Assembly (NCBI GenBank): GCA_945878845.1
Contig: CAMCUB010000014.1
Coordinates: forward strand, 1 to 64,000
Origin: Erythrobacter sanguineus
Lineage (GTDB): Bacteria; Pseudomonadota; Alphaproteobacteria; Sphingomonadales; Sphingomonadaceae
DNA: 64,000 nucleotides
Direction of reading: 5' to 3'
Position numbers and translations under genes: made by a program. The notes under the pieces are model-generated. The model saw only the letters and a program-made list of their open reading frames with translations, had not been told where the DNA came from and did no database searches. This document shows positions 15,807 through 24,934 of this stretch, piece by piece. Each line of letters opens with the position of its first letter. The first letter of the stretch is position 1.

Positions 15807-16772
15807 TTGGAAACGCAGCTGGCCGTGTCCGCCATCACCAAGCGCCGCCATGCCGAACTCGCCGGACAGGCGATGAAATTCGTCGCCGAGCTGCTGCTGA
15901 TCGAGCCCCTAAGCCCCGCCTTCGACCACAAGCTCGAAAGCATCGAGGCGCTGGGGCGTGACACCATCGCACAGGCCTCGGCGCGCCATGCGGGGAGTCT
16001 CGCCCATCTCGCCCCGCCGCCCACATCGGGCATCGCCCAGGCGAGCGCCGCGCTGCGCTCCATTGCCGCCGCGCTCGAACCGCTGCGGCCGGGCAATCTG
16101 GTGCAGGGCGACAAGCGCTTCGGCCTGTTCGCCGCGAAAAGCGATCCCGCCGCCTATTTCCGCCGCTACCTTTCGGCCCAAGCCGAGATCGAGGCCGCGC
16201 TCTCCGCTCTGACCCGCGAGCGTGACGGCTTGCTGCGCGCCAATATCGGGCTCGAAGCCGAGGGGGCGTCGCTGCGCCCGCTGGTCGCCGCGCTCGAGGA
16301 ACACGCGCTGTTCGCCGAGGAGGTTGCGCTGACGCTCGAAGCGCGCGCCGCGACGATCGAGCCGCGCGAGCCGATGAAAGCGCGCCGCCTGCGCGCCGAT
16401 GCGCTCCACACGGTCCGCACCCGCGCGCGCGACATTGCCGAGGCGCGCGCGGTCACCAGCCAGGCGCTCAGCCTTCGCGAGTTGGTGAGCGCGACCAACG
16501 CCCGTCTGATCGCGGCCATCGAGCAGGCCACCGCCACCATGCTGATGGTCCTGCGCACCGCGATGGAAGCCGCGCGGCTCCTGTCACAGCAGGAGCTGGT
16601 GCTCGACCGGATCGCGGGACTGAACCGCGCGGCGAGCAATCTCATCACTGATGACAGCGCCCCTGATGGCGACAAGGCCGAGGCGCTCCAGGCCGCTTTC
16701 GCGCGGCTCTATGATGCGCTCGACCGGCTGGAGAGCGAGCGCGCGGCGATTCCGGCGCTTCCACCCCGCTGA
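15807..16772 (+). CDS. TelA-like toxic anion resistance protein
   Basis: The 321-residue protein is almost wholly helical, with long coiled-coil stretches and no membrane segment or signal. Its C-terminal half (ALHTVRTRARDIAEARAVTSQAL..LRELVSATNARLIAAIEQATATMLMVLRTAMEAARLLSQQE) fits TelA (PF05816). The TTG start is the only initiator near the preceding stop, five bases away. TelA is linked to tellurite and other toxic-anion tolerance and often occurs with XpaC proteins, as here. Confidence 0.7.
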   Translation: METQLAVSAITKRRHAELAGQAMKFVAELLLIEPLSPAFDHKLESIEALGRDTIAQASARHAGSLAHLAPPPTSGIAQASAALRSIAAALEPLRPGNLVQGDKRFGLFAAKSDPAAYFRRYLSAQAEIEAALSALTRERDGLLRANIGLEAEGASLRPLVAALEEHALFAEEVALTLEARAATIEPREPMKARRLRADALHTVRTRARDIAEARAVTSQALSLRELVSATNARLIAAIEQATATMLMVLRTAMEAARLLSQQELVLDRIAGLNRAASNLITDDSAPDGDKAEALQAAFARLYDALDRLESERAAIPALPPR

Positions 16773-16830
16773 AACAGGGTCTAAAGCAGGCTCCCGGCCC
16801 GATGTGCCGGATAGCCGAGACAGGAAGTTC

Positions 16831-17307
16831 GTGGGTCTGTTCGATTCGCTCAGGAAAATGTTCGCCGCGCCCGAGCCCGAGGTAGGCCCTGCGCCGGCCG
16901 CGTCGTCGCCGCCTGCGCCTGCGCATGGGGTCGACTATGACGACGAACGCGTGCCCACCCCTGCACGCAAGAAGATCGAGACCATCCTCGCCGCACTCGG
17001 CGAGGTCGGCAAGATGATGGACCGCGAACAGGTCCAGGCCGTCAGCCGGACCGAGATCGAGCTGATGCGCGACGAACACCTGCCCAAGCTGGTCAAGAGC
17101 TACATCGACATCCCCGCCGCCCACCGCGCCGAGATCTTCCGCAAGACCGGCAAGTCGGCGAGCTTCATTCTCGAGGAAAGCCTCGACACGATGAAAGCCC
17201 GGATCGACGAGATCGCCCGCAATCAGGCGCAGCACGATCTCGACGCCTTCTCGAGCAACGCGGCCTTCATCAGCCGCCGCTACAGCGACGGCGATCCGTT
17301 CCGGTGA
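16831..17307 (+). CDS. XpaC-like partner of TelA
   Basis: The 158-residue protein has a Pro/Ala-rich first part (about 13-32) and a helical second half: HLPKLVKSYIDIPAAHR, then a FRKTGKSASFILEESLDTMKARIDEI segment. The order of a short P-x-x-L-K-x-Y motif followed by a helix ending in a long L-x-x-x-L-D segment resembles XpaC (PF10112), which pairs with TelA. The match is moderate. GTG is chosen because CAGGAAG stands before it; its stop overlaps the next start (GTGA). Confidence 0.55.
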   Translation: MGLFDSLRKMFAAPEPEVGPAPAASSPPAPAHGVDYDDERVPTPARKKIETILAALGEVGKMMDREQVQAVSRTEIELMRDEHLPKLVKSYIDIPAAHRAEIFRKTGKSASFILEESLDTMKARIDEIARNQAQHDLDAFSSNAAFISRRYSDGDPFR

Positions 17308-17594
17308 CGCGCGGCCGGGTGCTGACCGGCGCGGCGCTCGCGGCGGGTTTGGTGCTGGCGGTGGTGCTGGGTCTGTTATACTTGGTGGGCGATTGCTGGT
17401 CGGCCAACGCCACCCCCGAAGCGATCCGCGCGTGCGAGATCGACAAGCGCCGCGGGGTCTTCGCCTTCCTTGCCATCGCGGGCGGGATATGGCTGGCGGG
17501 CGTGGTGTCCGCGCTGCGCGGGCGGGCCTTTGCCAAGCGCCTCGGGCTACTCAGCGGCCCCGTCGCTTTCGTCGCGGCCTCGGTGCTGTTCTAG
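17304..17594 (+). CDS. Small two-helix membrane protein, last gene of the Ter operon
   Basis: The 96-residue protein has an N-terminal hydrophobic helix (about 6-28), a soluble loop with two cysteines (DCW and ACEID), and one or two further hydrophobic helices (about 48-68 and 78-96). I do not recognise a family. GTGA overlap with the XpaC-like gene shows it belongs to the operon. Its 3' end overlaps the convergent YciI gene by four bases. Confidence 0.65.
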   Translation: MTRGRVLTGAALAAGLVLAVVLGLLYLVGDCWSANATPEAIRACEIDKRRGVFAFLAIAGGIWLAGVVSALRGRAFAKRLGLLSGPVAFVAASVLF

Positions 17595-17878
17595 GCCCAG
17601 TCGCCCAGCAGCGGCGTGAACTCATCGACCCGGATCAGCTGCCATACCCCGCCGGTGAGGTAGGGATCGCCTGCGAGGATCGCGCGCGCGGCGGCTTCGT
17701 CTTCGGCCTTCACGATCAGCAGCGAGCCGATGATGAGGCCATCGGCGCGCTTCAAGGGGCCGACGATCACGAAATGATCGGCATTGGCGTGAACGAATTC
17801 GAGATGCGCGGGGCGGTGGATCGCGCGCAGGCGGCCGCCGTCTTCGCCGTCGCGGCAGTGGAAGCAGAACATCCGCAT
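17591..17878 (-). CDS. YciI family protein
   Basis: The 95-residue protein shows the YciI (dimeric alpha/beta-barrel) pattern: the R..HRPAHLEFV segment with the conserved histidine, a G.L...DG..IGSLLIV strand, and A..DPY..GGVW. Members are often fused to or located near other enzymes and their substrates are unknown. It faces the Ter operon tail-to-tail with a four-base overlap, so its expression is separate. Confidence 0.85.
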   Translation of the reverse strand: MRMFCFHCRDGEDGGRLRAIHRPAHLEFVHANADHFVIVGPLKRADGLIIGSLLIVKAEDEAAARAILAGDPYLTGGVWQLIRVDEFTPLLGDWA

Positions 17879-18034
17879 GATCGTCTAAGGCCCCTGTTGA
17901 TCGCGCAACCGCGAGGCTACCCGCTAGGGCCGCGCGCGGCAAGGACGGGCGTTGCAAAACCCGCGCTTGAAGCGCAGCCTCAGGCCGTCCAGAGGGCCGC
18001 TTTGCATCCCCCGAATCGTTTCAGGTGAAACCAG

Positions 18035-21000
18035 ATGGCCGACTTCGCCCCCGCTCCTGCAATCGACCGCACCGACCTGCGCCGCGCCTATCGTCAGGAT
18101 GAGGAAGCCTGCATCGCCGAACGGCTGGAGCAGGCGGCTCCGGCGGTAAAGGTGCACGACGCGGCGGCGCGGCTGGCGATCGACCTGATTGAGGGCGCGC
18201 GGGGCAAGAAGGCCTCCGGGATCGACGCTTTCCTGCAGCAATATGGCCTCGATACCGAGGAAGGCATCGCCCTGATGTGCCTCGCCGAGGCGCTGCTGCG
18301 CGTGCCCGATGCGGCGACCGCCGACGCGCTGATCAAGGACAAGATCGGCCAGATCGACTGGGGCGAGCATCTGGGCGAGAGCGCCTCGACCTTCGTCAAC
18401 GCCGCGACCTTCTCGCTGATGCTGACGGGCGAAGTGCTCGATCCGCCAGACGCGCGGCAGAAGGGGCTGGGGAGCGCCTTCCGCCGCGCGATGAACCGGC
18501 TGGGCGAGCCGGTGATCCGCACCGCGACGGGCCAGGCGATGAAGATCCTCGGCGGGCAGTTCGTGTTCGGCCGCACGATCGACGAAGCGCTGAAGCGCGC
18601 CGCGCCGGAGCGGGCGCGGGGGATCACGCACTCCTTCGACATGCTCGGCGAGGCGGCGATGACCTTTGCCGATGCCGAGAAATACCGGCTGAGCTACGAG
18701 GCGGCGCTGGCGCGGCTGGCGCTCGAAGCAGGCGCGGGCGTGGCGGGCTCTCCGGGGATTTCCGTGAAGCTCTCGGCGCTGCATCCCAAATACACCTTCT
18801 TCCATGCGGACGAGGCCAAGGCGGCAATGATCCCGGTGATCCGCGCGCTGGCGGTCAAGGCGCGCGATGCCGACATCCACTTCACCATCGATGCCGAGGA
18901 AGCCGAGCGGCTGGAACTCAGCATGGACATCATCGAGGAACTGGTCGCCGATGACGACCTGTTCCGCCGCCCGGATGGGAGCCGCTGGGAGGGCTTCGGC
19001 CTCGCCATTCAGGCCTACCAGAAGCGCGGGGTCGCGATGTGCGACTGGGCAGGGAAGGTGGCGCGGCGGCACGGGCGCAAGCTGTTCGTGCGGCTGGTGA
19101 AGGGCGCCTATTGGGACAGCGAAGTGAAGCTCTCGCAGGTCGGCGGATACAGCGACTACCCCGTCTTCACCCGCAAGGTCGCGACCGATGTGAGCTACCT
19201 CGCCTGCGCGGCGCGGCTGTTCGAGCACGCCGACGTGATCCGCCCGGCCTTTGCCACCCACAACGCCTATACCATCGGCGCGATCAAGCAGTTGGCGGCG
19301 GGGCGCGCGTTTGAATTCCAGCGCCTGCACGGCATGGGCGAGGAGGTCTACGACGCGCTCCATGCGCTTGAGGGCAACCAGCGCACGCCGGTCCGCATCT
19401 ATGCCCCCGTCGGCGGGCACAAGGAACTGCTCGCCTATCTGGTGCGCCGCCTGCTCGAGAACGGGGCCAATACCAGTTTTGTGAACCGCATGGGCGATGC
19501 GGATATTCCCGCCGAGGAGCTGGTGGGCGATCCGGTGGCCGAGCTCGCCGCGCTCAGCCCGCGCCGCAATCCGGCGATCCCGCTGCCGTCGGCCATTTTC
19601 GGGGCGAGGCTGAATAGCGCAGGCGTCGATCTCTCCGATCCGCTGGTGCGCGGGCCGCTGCTGGATGAGCTGCGGGCGCTGGCGGGCCGCCAGTGGTCCG
19701 CCGAACCCACGTTCCCTTCGGCCAGCACCGGCGCCGTGGTGAATGTCACCGCGCCGCATGACCCTGCGCACATCGTCGGCACCCGCCGCGATGCGACCGC
19801 GGAGGAGGTCGAGGCCGCCTTCACTCGCGCCTCACAAATCCAGCCCGGCTGGGATGCCCTCGGCGGCGAGGCGCGTGCGCTGCTGCTCGAGAACGCCGCC
19901 GACCTGTTCGAGGCGCACACGGCGGAATTCCTCAGCCTGTGCCAGCGCGAGGCGGGCAAGACGCTGCTCGATTCGGTGCTTGAACTGCGCGAGGCGGTCG
20001 ATTTCCTGCGCTACTACGCGGCTGAAGCGCGGCGGCAGTTTGCCGCGCCGGTGATGCTGCCGGGGCCGACCGGGGAGGAGAACTCGCTCACCCTCCACGG
20101 TCGCGGCGTCTTCGCCACCATCAGCCCGTGGAACTTCCCGCTCGCGATCTTCATCGGCATGGCGAGCGCTGCGCTCGCGGCGGGGAACAGCGTGATCGCC
20201 AAGCCCGCCGAACAGACGCCGCTTGTGGCCGCCCTCGCGGTCAAGCTGTGCCACGAGGCGGGCATCCCGCCCGAGGCGCTGCAACTGCTCCCCGGCGCGG
20301 GCGAGGTCGGCCAGCTCATCACCGCCGACCCGCGCCTTGCCGGGGTCGCCTTCACCGGCTCGACCGACACCGCCCGCGCGATCAACCGCGCACTGGCGAA
20401 CCGCGACGGGCCCATCGCCACGCTGATCGCCGAAACCGGCGGGCAGAACGCGATGATCGTGGATTCCTCCGCGCTCCCCGAACAGGTGGTGCGCGACGTG
20501 CTGGCGAGCAGCTTCCAGAGCACGGGCCAGCGGTGCTCGGCGCTGCGGGTGCTCTATGTCCAGGAGGACATAGCGGAAGGGCTGCTGGAGATGATCCGCG
20601 GCGGCTTCGAAGCGCTCAAGGTGGGCGATCCGGCGGACCTCGCCACCGATGTCGGCCCGGTGATCGACGCCGAGGCGCGAGGCCTGCTGGAGGCGCATAT
20701 CGCCGATTGCACCGCCAATGGCCTCCCCGTCGAGCGCCTCTCGGGCACGCCGACAACCGGGCACTTTGTGGCGCCGACGATCATCGAAATCCCCTCCATC
20801 GCCGCCCTCAAGCGCGAGAATTTCGGCCCAGTGCTCCATGTCGTGCGCTTCAAGGCGGGCGAGCTGCCGCAGGTGGTGGACGCCATCAACGCCACAGGCT
20901 TTGGCCTCACCCTCGGCCTCCACAGCCGCATCGCCGAGACGCGGCGCTTCGTGCAATCGCGTGCCAAAGTGGGCAATTTCTACGTCAACCGCAACCAGAT

Positions 21001-21163
21001 CGGCGCGGTGGTCGAGAGCCAGCCCTTCGGCGGCGAGGGCCTGTCTGGCACCGGACCCAAGGCCGGCGGCCCGCACTACCTCGCGCGCTTCGCCACCGAG
21101 CGGGTCACCTGCATCGACACCACCGCGGCGGGCGGCAATGCGAGCCTGCTGGCGGCGGGTTAG
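18035..21163 (+). CDS. putA: Bifunctional proline dehydrogenase / L-glutamate gamma-semialdehyde dehydrogenase
   Basis: The 1042-residue enzyme oxidises proline to glutamate in two steps: FAD-dependent proline dehydrogenase (about 60-500, with GISVKLSALHPKY, RLVKGAYWDSE and FEFQRLHGMGE) and NAD-dependent aldehyde dehydrogenase (about 540-1030, with SPWNFPLA, ETGGQNAM and catalytic C834 in GQRCSALR). It lacks the N-terminal ribbon-helix-helix domain of E. coli PutA and the long C-terminal extension, so it is a short, non-DNA-binding PutA at the membrane. AGGTGA lies before the ATG. A near-palindrome resembling parS overlaps that site. Confidence 0.95.
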   Translation: MADFAPAPAIDRTDLRRAYRQDEEACIAERLEQAAPAVKVHDAAARLAIDLIEGARGKKASGIDAFLQQYGLDTEEGIALMCLAEALLRVPDAATADALIKDKIGQIDWGEHLGESASTFVNAATFSLMLTGEVLDPPDARQKGLGSAFRRAMNRLGEPVIRTATGQAMKILGGQFVFGRTIDEALKRAAPERARGITHSFDMLGEAAMTFADAEKYRLSYEAALARLALEAGAGVAGSPGISVKLSALHPKYTFFHADEAKAAMIPVIRALAVKARDADIHFTIDAEEAERLELSMDIIEELVADDDLFRRPDGSRWEGFGLAIQAYQKRGVAMCDWAGKVARRHGRKLFVRLVKGAYWDSEVKLSQVGGYSDYPVFTRKVATDVSYLACAARLFEHADVIRPAFATHNAYTIGAIKQLAAGRAFEFQRLHGMGEEVYDALHALEGNQRTPVRIYAPVGGHKELLAYLVRRLLENGANTSFVNRMGDADIPAEELVGDPVAELAALSPRRNPAIPLPSAIFGARLNSAGVDLSDPLVRGPLLDELRALAGRQWSAEPTFPSASTGAVVNVTAPHDPAHIVGTRRDATAEEVEAAFTRASQIQPGWDALGGEARALLLENAADLFEAHTAEFLSLCQREAGKTLLDSVLELREAVDFLRYYAAEARRQFAAPVMLPGPTGEENSLTLHGRGVFATISPWNFPLAIFIGMASAALAAGNSVIAKPAEQTPLVAALAVKLCHEAGIPPEALQLLPGAGEVGQLITADPRLAGVAFTGSTDTARAINRALANRDGPIATLIAETGGQNAMIVDSSALPEQVVRDVLASSFQSTGQRCSALRVLYVQEDIAEGLLEMIRGGFEALKVGDPADLATDVGPVIDAEARGLLEAHIADCTANGLPVERLSGTPTTGHFVAPTIIEIPSIAALKRENFGPVLHVVRFKAGELPQVVDAINATGFGLTLGLHSRIAETRRFVQSRAKVGNFYVNRNQIGAVVESQPFGGEGLSGTGPKAGGPHYLARFATERVTCIDTTAAGGNASLLAAG

Positions 21164-21720
21164 GCCGCCCGAGTCAGCCGGATATCGATCTCGCGGCTCA
21201 CGTAACGCCACTCCTCGCTCGCCCGCAGCCGCGCCAGCAACTCGTCGAACAGCCCCTCGTGCTCGGGGGCGTATTCGAACCACGTAAGGAAATCGAAGGG
21301 CTCGCCCAAGTCGCGGCCGTGGTGCAACCGGCGGGCGATTTGCGGCAAGTATTCCATCCCGATGCTGGTGTGGCGCGATTGCTCTTCGTAGATCCGGCGG
21401 CGTTCATCCTGCGCGAGCGCCCACCATGCCTCGGACTTGCTGATAGGTATCAACGCCGCCCTCCGCGCCTCGCCGCGCCCCAAGGGGCTGCCGCGCGCGG
21501 AGAGTTCGGAGAACTCGTCGCGCAGAGTGTAGCGCAGGTGGCTTGCGACGCCGCACAGGCTCCAGACCGGCGCGGGGGCCTCGGCATATCCGCCCTGCCG
21601 CACCGTGAGCCCCGCCACTTCGGGCAGAGTTTTGCCGCACAGGGTGGTCATCCCCGTCACCGCCCAGTCACCCCGGGCTCCGCCGTCGAAGGCATAGAGA
21701 ACGCGCGCGCCATACGTCAT
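21160..21720 (-). CDS. Chlorite-dismutase-like family protein
   Basis: The 186-residue protein has a C-terminal part with HTSIGMEYLPQIARRLHHG and FDFLTWFEYAPEHEGLFDELLARL, a pattern like the second half of chlorite dismutase/heme-binding proteins, where the conserved His and the F-D-x-x-T-x-F-E motif sit near the ligand pocket. The N-terminal half is shorter and more divergent. The ATG nine codons inside the longest frame is chosen because the longer version adds only a basic stretch. It ends in a four-base overlap with putA. Heme binding is not shown by the sequence. Confidence 0.55.
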   Translation of the reverse strand: MTYGARVLYAFDGGARGDWAVTGMTTLCGKTLPEVAGLTVRQGGYAEAPAPVWSLCGVASHLRYTLRDEFSELSARGSPLGRGEARRAALIPISKSEAWWALAQDERRRIYEEQSRHTSIGMEYLPQIARRLHHGRDLGEPFDFLTWFEYAPEHEGLFDELLARLRASEEWRYVSREIDIRLTRAA

Positions 21721-21790
21721 GGGGCGATGATGCGACGAACCGCGCACCCGCCTCTATCGAATTAGCGCGGCGGCGCTTACCTTCACGCCC

Positions 21791-22510
21791 ATGCCCAACG
21801 CCGCGCCTCCGCCCGCCAGCCTCAGGGTTGCGAGCTACAACATCCACAAGGGGATCGGCACCGACCGCAAGCGTGATCCGGCGCGCATCCTCAATGTGCT
21901 CGGCGAGGTCGGCGCGGACGTGGTGTGCCTGCAGGAGGCGGACCTGCGGTTCGGCACCCGCGCCTCGGTGCTCCCGCGCTTCCTGATCGAGGCGCAGAGC
22001 GATTATGTCCCCGTGCCGCTCGACGTGCAGACGGATTCGATGGGCTGGCACGGCAACGCGATCCTCGTGCGGCGGGGGATCACCGTGGAGAGCCACGACA
22101 TCATCCACATCCCCTGCCTCGAGCCGCGCGGGGTGGTGACCGCGCGGCTGCGGGTGGGGGAGACGGCGCTGACCGTCTTCGGCATGCACCTCGACCTGTC
22201 GGGCCTGTGGCGCGCCCGGCAGGCGCGCACCATCGCCGCGCTGGGCGAGGCGGCGCGCGCCAGCGGCCCGGTGGTGCTGATGGGCGACCTCAACGAATGG
22301 CGCAGCGCCGCCGGTGCTTTCCGCGAGTTCGGCAAGCACTTCGCCCTGCTCGACCCCGGCCCCAGCTTTCCGAGCCGCCGCCCCTTGGGCAGGCTAGACC
22401 GGATCATGCATTGCGCGGCCCTGACGGCGAAGGACTGCGGGGTCCACTGCTGCGCACTGGCGACGACCGCGTCCGATCACCTGCCGGTGTGGGCAGAGTT
22501 TACGGTCTGA
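21791..22510 (+). CDS. Endonuclease/exonuclease/phosphatase family protein
   Basis: The 239-residue protein has the DNase I-like fold motifs in order: RVASYNIHKGIG (about 12-23), VVCLQEADLRFG (48-59), the GMHLDLSG strand, MGDLNEWR (about 160-167), RLDRIMH, and SDHLPVWAEF near the end. N, E, D-N and D-H positions fit the metal and phosphate site. The family acts on nucleic acids or phospholipids or phosphoinositides; the substrate here cannot be told. No signal peptide is visible. It is divergent from the chlorite-dismutase-like gene. Confidence 0.85.
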   Translation: MPNAAPPPASLRVASYNIHKGIGTDRKRDPARILNVLGEVGADVVCLQEADLRFGTRASVLPRFLIEAQSDYVPVPLDVQTDSMGWHGNAILVRRGITVESHDIIHIPCLEPRGVVTARLRVGETALTVFGMHLDLSGLWRARQARTIAALGEAARASGPVVLMGDLNEWRSAAGAFREFGKHFALLDPGPSFPSRRPLGRLDRIMHCAALTAKDCGVHCCALATTASDHLPVWAEFTV

Positions 22511-22532
22511 CCCTCGGCCGAATCGCGCTATA

Positions 22533-22847
22533 ATGGCCGGCATGGTGTTCGATCTCGGCAAGGCGATGCGCAAGAAAGAGGAGTTCGAGTCCGCGCGGCT
22601 CATGGACTTCGAATTTCGCCAGCGCGTCCGAGCGACGCGCCTGCTGGCGCGCCGGACCGGGGCTGATGAGGCATGGCTGGTCAGCGAAATCGCAGTGCAC
22701 CCCGACGAGGCGATGCTCGACGCGCTCGCCGAACGCATTGCCGCCCCGCGCGAGGCGCTGGCCGCTGCCTACCGCGAATGCCTCACCGAGGCGCGCCGCC
22801 AGCTGATCGGCGAACGCGGCGATCCTTCCCCCCACCGGCTGGGATAA
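22533..22847 (+). CDS. Small helical protein, possible DUF1476-like (F1-ATPase zeta inhibitor type)
   Basis: The 104-residue protein is charged and predicted helical: [40 protein letters not shown], then [11 protein letters not shown] and [17 protein letters not shown]. The order of an N-terminal K-x-F/E-x-K helix, an A-R-R-x-x-L-L helix and a C-terminal helix resembles DUF1476 proteins, which inhibit the alphaproteobacterial F1-ATPase, but conservation is weak. A second ATG three codons downstream is an equally good start. It is 22 bases after the nuclease/phosphatase-family gene. Confidence 0.5.
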   Translation: MAGMVFDLGKAMRKKEEFESARLMDFEFRQRVRATRLLARRTGADEAWLVSEIAVHPDEAMLDALAERIAAPREALAAAYRECLTEARRQLIGERGDPSPHRLG

Positions 22848-22917
22848 GGCGAGGCGAAGGGGGATAGAATTCGCCCCGCCCCTTGCCCCGCCGCGCCGCA
22901 TCGGGAATCCCTCAAGC

Positions 22918-23472
22918 ATGGCGATTCTCTCCGACAAATGGATCCGTACCCAGGCGCTCGAACGCGGCATGATCGAGCCTTTCGTCGAGGCGCAGCGGCG
23001 GGACGGGGTGATCTCCTACGGGCTCTCGTCCTACGGCTATGACGCGCGGGTCGCGCCCGAGTTCAAGATCTTCACCAATGTCGATAGTTCGGTGGTCGAT
23101 CCCAAGCAGTTCGATCCGCGAAGCTTCGTCGACCGCGAGACAGATTGCTGCATCATCCCGCCCAACTCCTTCGCGCTCGCCCGCACGGTGGAGTATTTCC
23201 GCGTGCCCGAGGATGTGCTGGTGATCTGCCTCGGCAAGAGCACTTATGCGCGCTGCGGGATCATCGTGAATGTCACGCCCCTGGAGCCGGGCTGGGAAGG
23301 GCACGTGACGCTCGAATTCAGCAACACCACCCCGCTGCCTGCCAAGATCTATGCCAATGAAGGCGCGTGCCAGTTCCTGTTCCTGCAAGGCAACGAGCGC
23401 TGCGAGACCAGCTACAAGGACCGCGCGGGCAAATATATGGGCCAGCGCGGGGTGACGCTGCCGCGGCTTTAG
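22918..23472 (+). CDS. dcd: dCTP deaminase
   Basis: The 184-residue enzyme deaminates dCTP to dUTP in pyrimidine deoxynucleotide synthesis. It shows the dUTPase-like trimer fold with [10 protein letters not shown] (about 36-45), [11 protein letters not shown] with the conserved S-x-x-x-R (about 107-117), and [16 protein letters not shown] (about 121-136) holding the catalytic Glu. [20 protein letters not shown] at the C-terminus is the usual tail that closes the site. Length and motifs fit the monofunctional enzyme. Confidence 0.95.
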   Translation: MAILSDKWIRTQALERGMIEPFVEAQRRDGVISYGLSSYGYDARVAPEFKIFTNVDSSVVDPKQFDPRSFVDRETDCCIIPPNSFALARTVEYFRVPEDVLVICLGKSTYARCGIIVNVTPLEPGWEGHVTLEFSNTTPLPAKIYANEGACQFLFLQGNERCETSYKDRAGKYMGQRGVTLPRL

Positions 23473-23631
23473 GGCCGCGGCGTCAGAGGGCGCTTTCCTA
23501 CAGTGCGCGGATCGCGCTAGCCTCCCCGGATCGAACCTGTGGAGCGCAAGGCCCGTGATTTCTCTCCCGAAAACTTTTGTCTGTCCGCTCGTCATTGCGA
23601 GCGTAAGTCTCTGCACATGCAAGGAAATTGG

Positions 23632-23681
23632 GCGTGTTGGAAAGTTGACGCGGTGTCACGCTTGTCAACTTCCCAACACGC
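23632..23681. repeat. 18 bp inverted repeat with 14 bp loop
   Basis: GCGTGTTGGAAAGTTGAC and GTCAACTTCCCAACACGC are inverse copies with one mismatch. The element lies in a 277-base gap between dcd and the dehydrogenase-like gene, 69 bases before the latter's start. It could be an mRNA hairpin, an operator or a relic of a mobile element. No thymine tract follows. The rest of the gap holds nothing I recognise. Confidence 0.8.
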
Positions 23682-23749
23682 GCCGCGATGGCCTTTGACA
23701 CCCGGCCCGCGCGATTGCATGGCATGGGCAAAACCAAGGGAGACCACAC

Positions 23750-24925
23750 ATGAGCACCCGCGAATTCGACATCATCGTCTATGGTGCCACCGGCTACACC
23801 GGGCGGCTGGTGGCGGAGTATCTCGCGCACCACTACGGCAGCCGCGAAGATGGCCCCAAGTGGGCGATGGCCGGGCGCAGCCTCGCAAAGCTTGAGGAAG
23901 TGCGCGCCCAGATCGGCGCGCCTGCCTCGACCCCGCTGGTGGTCGCCAATGCCGATGACGATGCCGACCTCGAAGCCATGTGCCAGCGTACCAAGGTCGT
24001 GCTGACGACGGTCGGCCCCTACCAGCTCTATGGCGACAAGCTGGTTGCCGCCTGCGTCAAGACCGGCACCGACTATGCCGACCTGTGCGGCGAGCCTGCA
24101 TGGATGGCGGCCAAGATCGCCGAGCATCAGGCCGCCGCCGAAGCCAGCGGCGCGCGCATCTGTTTCTCGTCGGGCTTCGACTCGATCCCCTTCGATCTTG
24201 GCGTGATGATGGCGCAGAAGGCCTGCGTCGAAAAGTTCGGCAAGCCCGCCCCGCGCATCCGCGGGCGCGTGCGCGCGATGCAGGGCACCTTCTCGGGCGG
24301 CACCGCGGCGAGCCTCGGCGCGACGATGAAGGCGGCGGCCAAGGACGTCTCGGTGATCGGCGTGCTGCGCAATCCGTTTGCGCTCACCCCCGGTTTCGAG
24401 GGGCCGGACCAGCCCTCGGGCATGATCCCTTCGTACGAGGACGATCTCGGCAAGTGGTCCGCGCCTTTCGTGATGGCGCCGATCAACACCAAGAACGTCC
24501 ACCGCACCAACTTCCTGCTTGGCCACCCCTATGGGGCGGACTTCAAGTATGACGAGATGATGCTGACCAGCCCCGGCGAGGCGGGCAAGGCGGCGGCCAA
24601 TGCGGCGCTCGAATTCATGAAGAACCCGTTCGGCGCCAAGCCCCCCAAGCCGGGCGAAGGGCCGACCAAGGAAGAGCGCGAGAACGGCTTTTATGACGTG
24701 GTGTTCGTCGCCGACATGGCGGACGGGGGCCGGCTGCAATTCGGGGTCAAGGGCCGGTATGATCCGGGCTACGGCTCGACCTGCCGGATGCTGAGCGAGA
24801 CGGGAATCGCGCTATTGTATTGCGACAAGCCGGGCGGCATCGGCACCCCGGGCGCCTTCCTCGGCGAGGATCTGGTGAAGCGGCTCGAAGAGCACGCCGA
24901 GCTGACGTTCGCGGTGGAAGAATAA
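23750..24925 (+). CDS. Saccharopine dehydrogenase-like / trans-acting enoyl reductase family protein
   Basis: The 391-residue protein starts with a Rossmann fold, DIIVYGATGYTGRLVAEYL, followed by AGRSLAKLEEVRAQIG, VLTTVGPYQLYGDKLVAAC and DLCGEPAWM, as in the saccharopine-reductase-like oxidoreductases and the mycobacterial trans-acting enoyl reductase. SSGFDSIPFDLGV and GTFSGGTAASLGATM follow. No lysine-synthesis genes are nearby, so a role in lipid metabolism is more likely. AAGGGAG is a good ribosome binding site. It ends 79 bases before a convergent receptor gene. Confidence 0.8.
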   Translation: MSTREFDIIVYGATGYTGRLVAEYLAHHYGSREDGPKWAMAGRSLAKLEEVRAQIGAPASTPLVVANADDDADLEAMCQRTKVVLTTVGPYQLYGDKLVAACVKTGTDYADLCGEPAWMAAKIAEHQAAAEASGARICFSSGFDSIPFDLGVMMAQKACVEKFGKPAPRIRGRVRAMQGTFSGGTAASLGATMKAAAKDVSVIGVLRNPFALTPGFEGPDQPSGMIPSYEDDLGKWSAPFVMAPINTKNVHRTNFLLGHPYGADFKYDEMMLTSPGEAGKAAANAALEFMKNPFGAKPPKPGEGPTKEERENGFYDVVFVADMADGGRLQFGVKGRYDPGYGSTCRMLSETGIALLYCDKPGGIGTPGAFLGEDLVKRLEEHAELTFAVEE

Positions 24926-24934
24926 CAAGCAAAA

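Noticed and set aside
16831..17594. Assigning the last two Ter-operon genes to toxin-antitoxin functions
   Set aside because: Size and overlap would allow it, but the first resembles XpaC and the second is a plain membrane protein; there is no DNA-binding or toxin motif.
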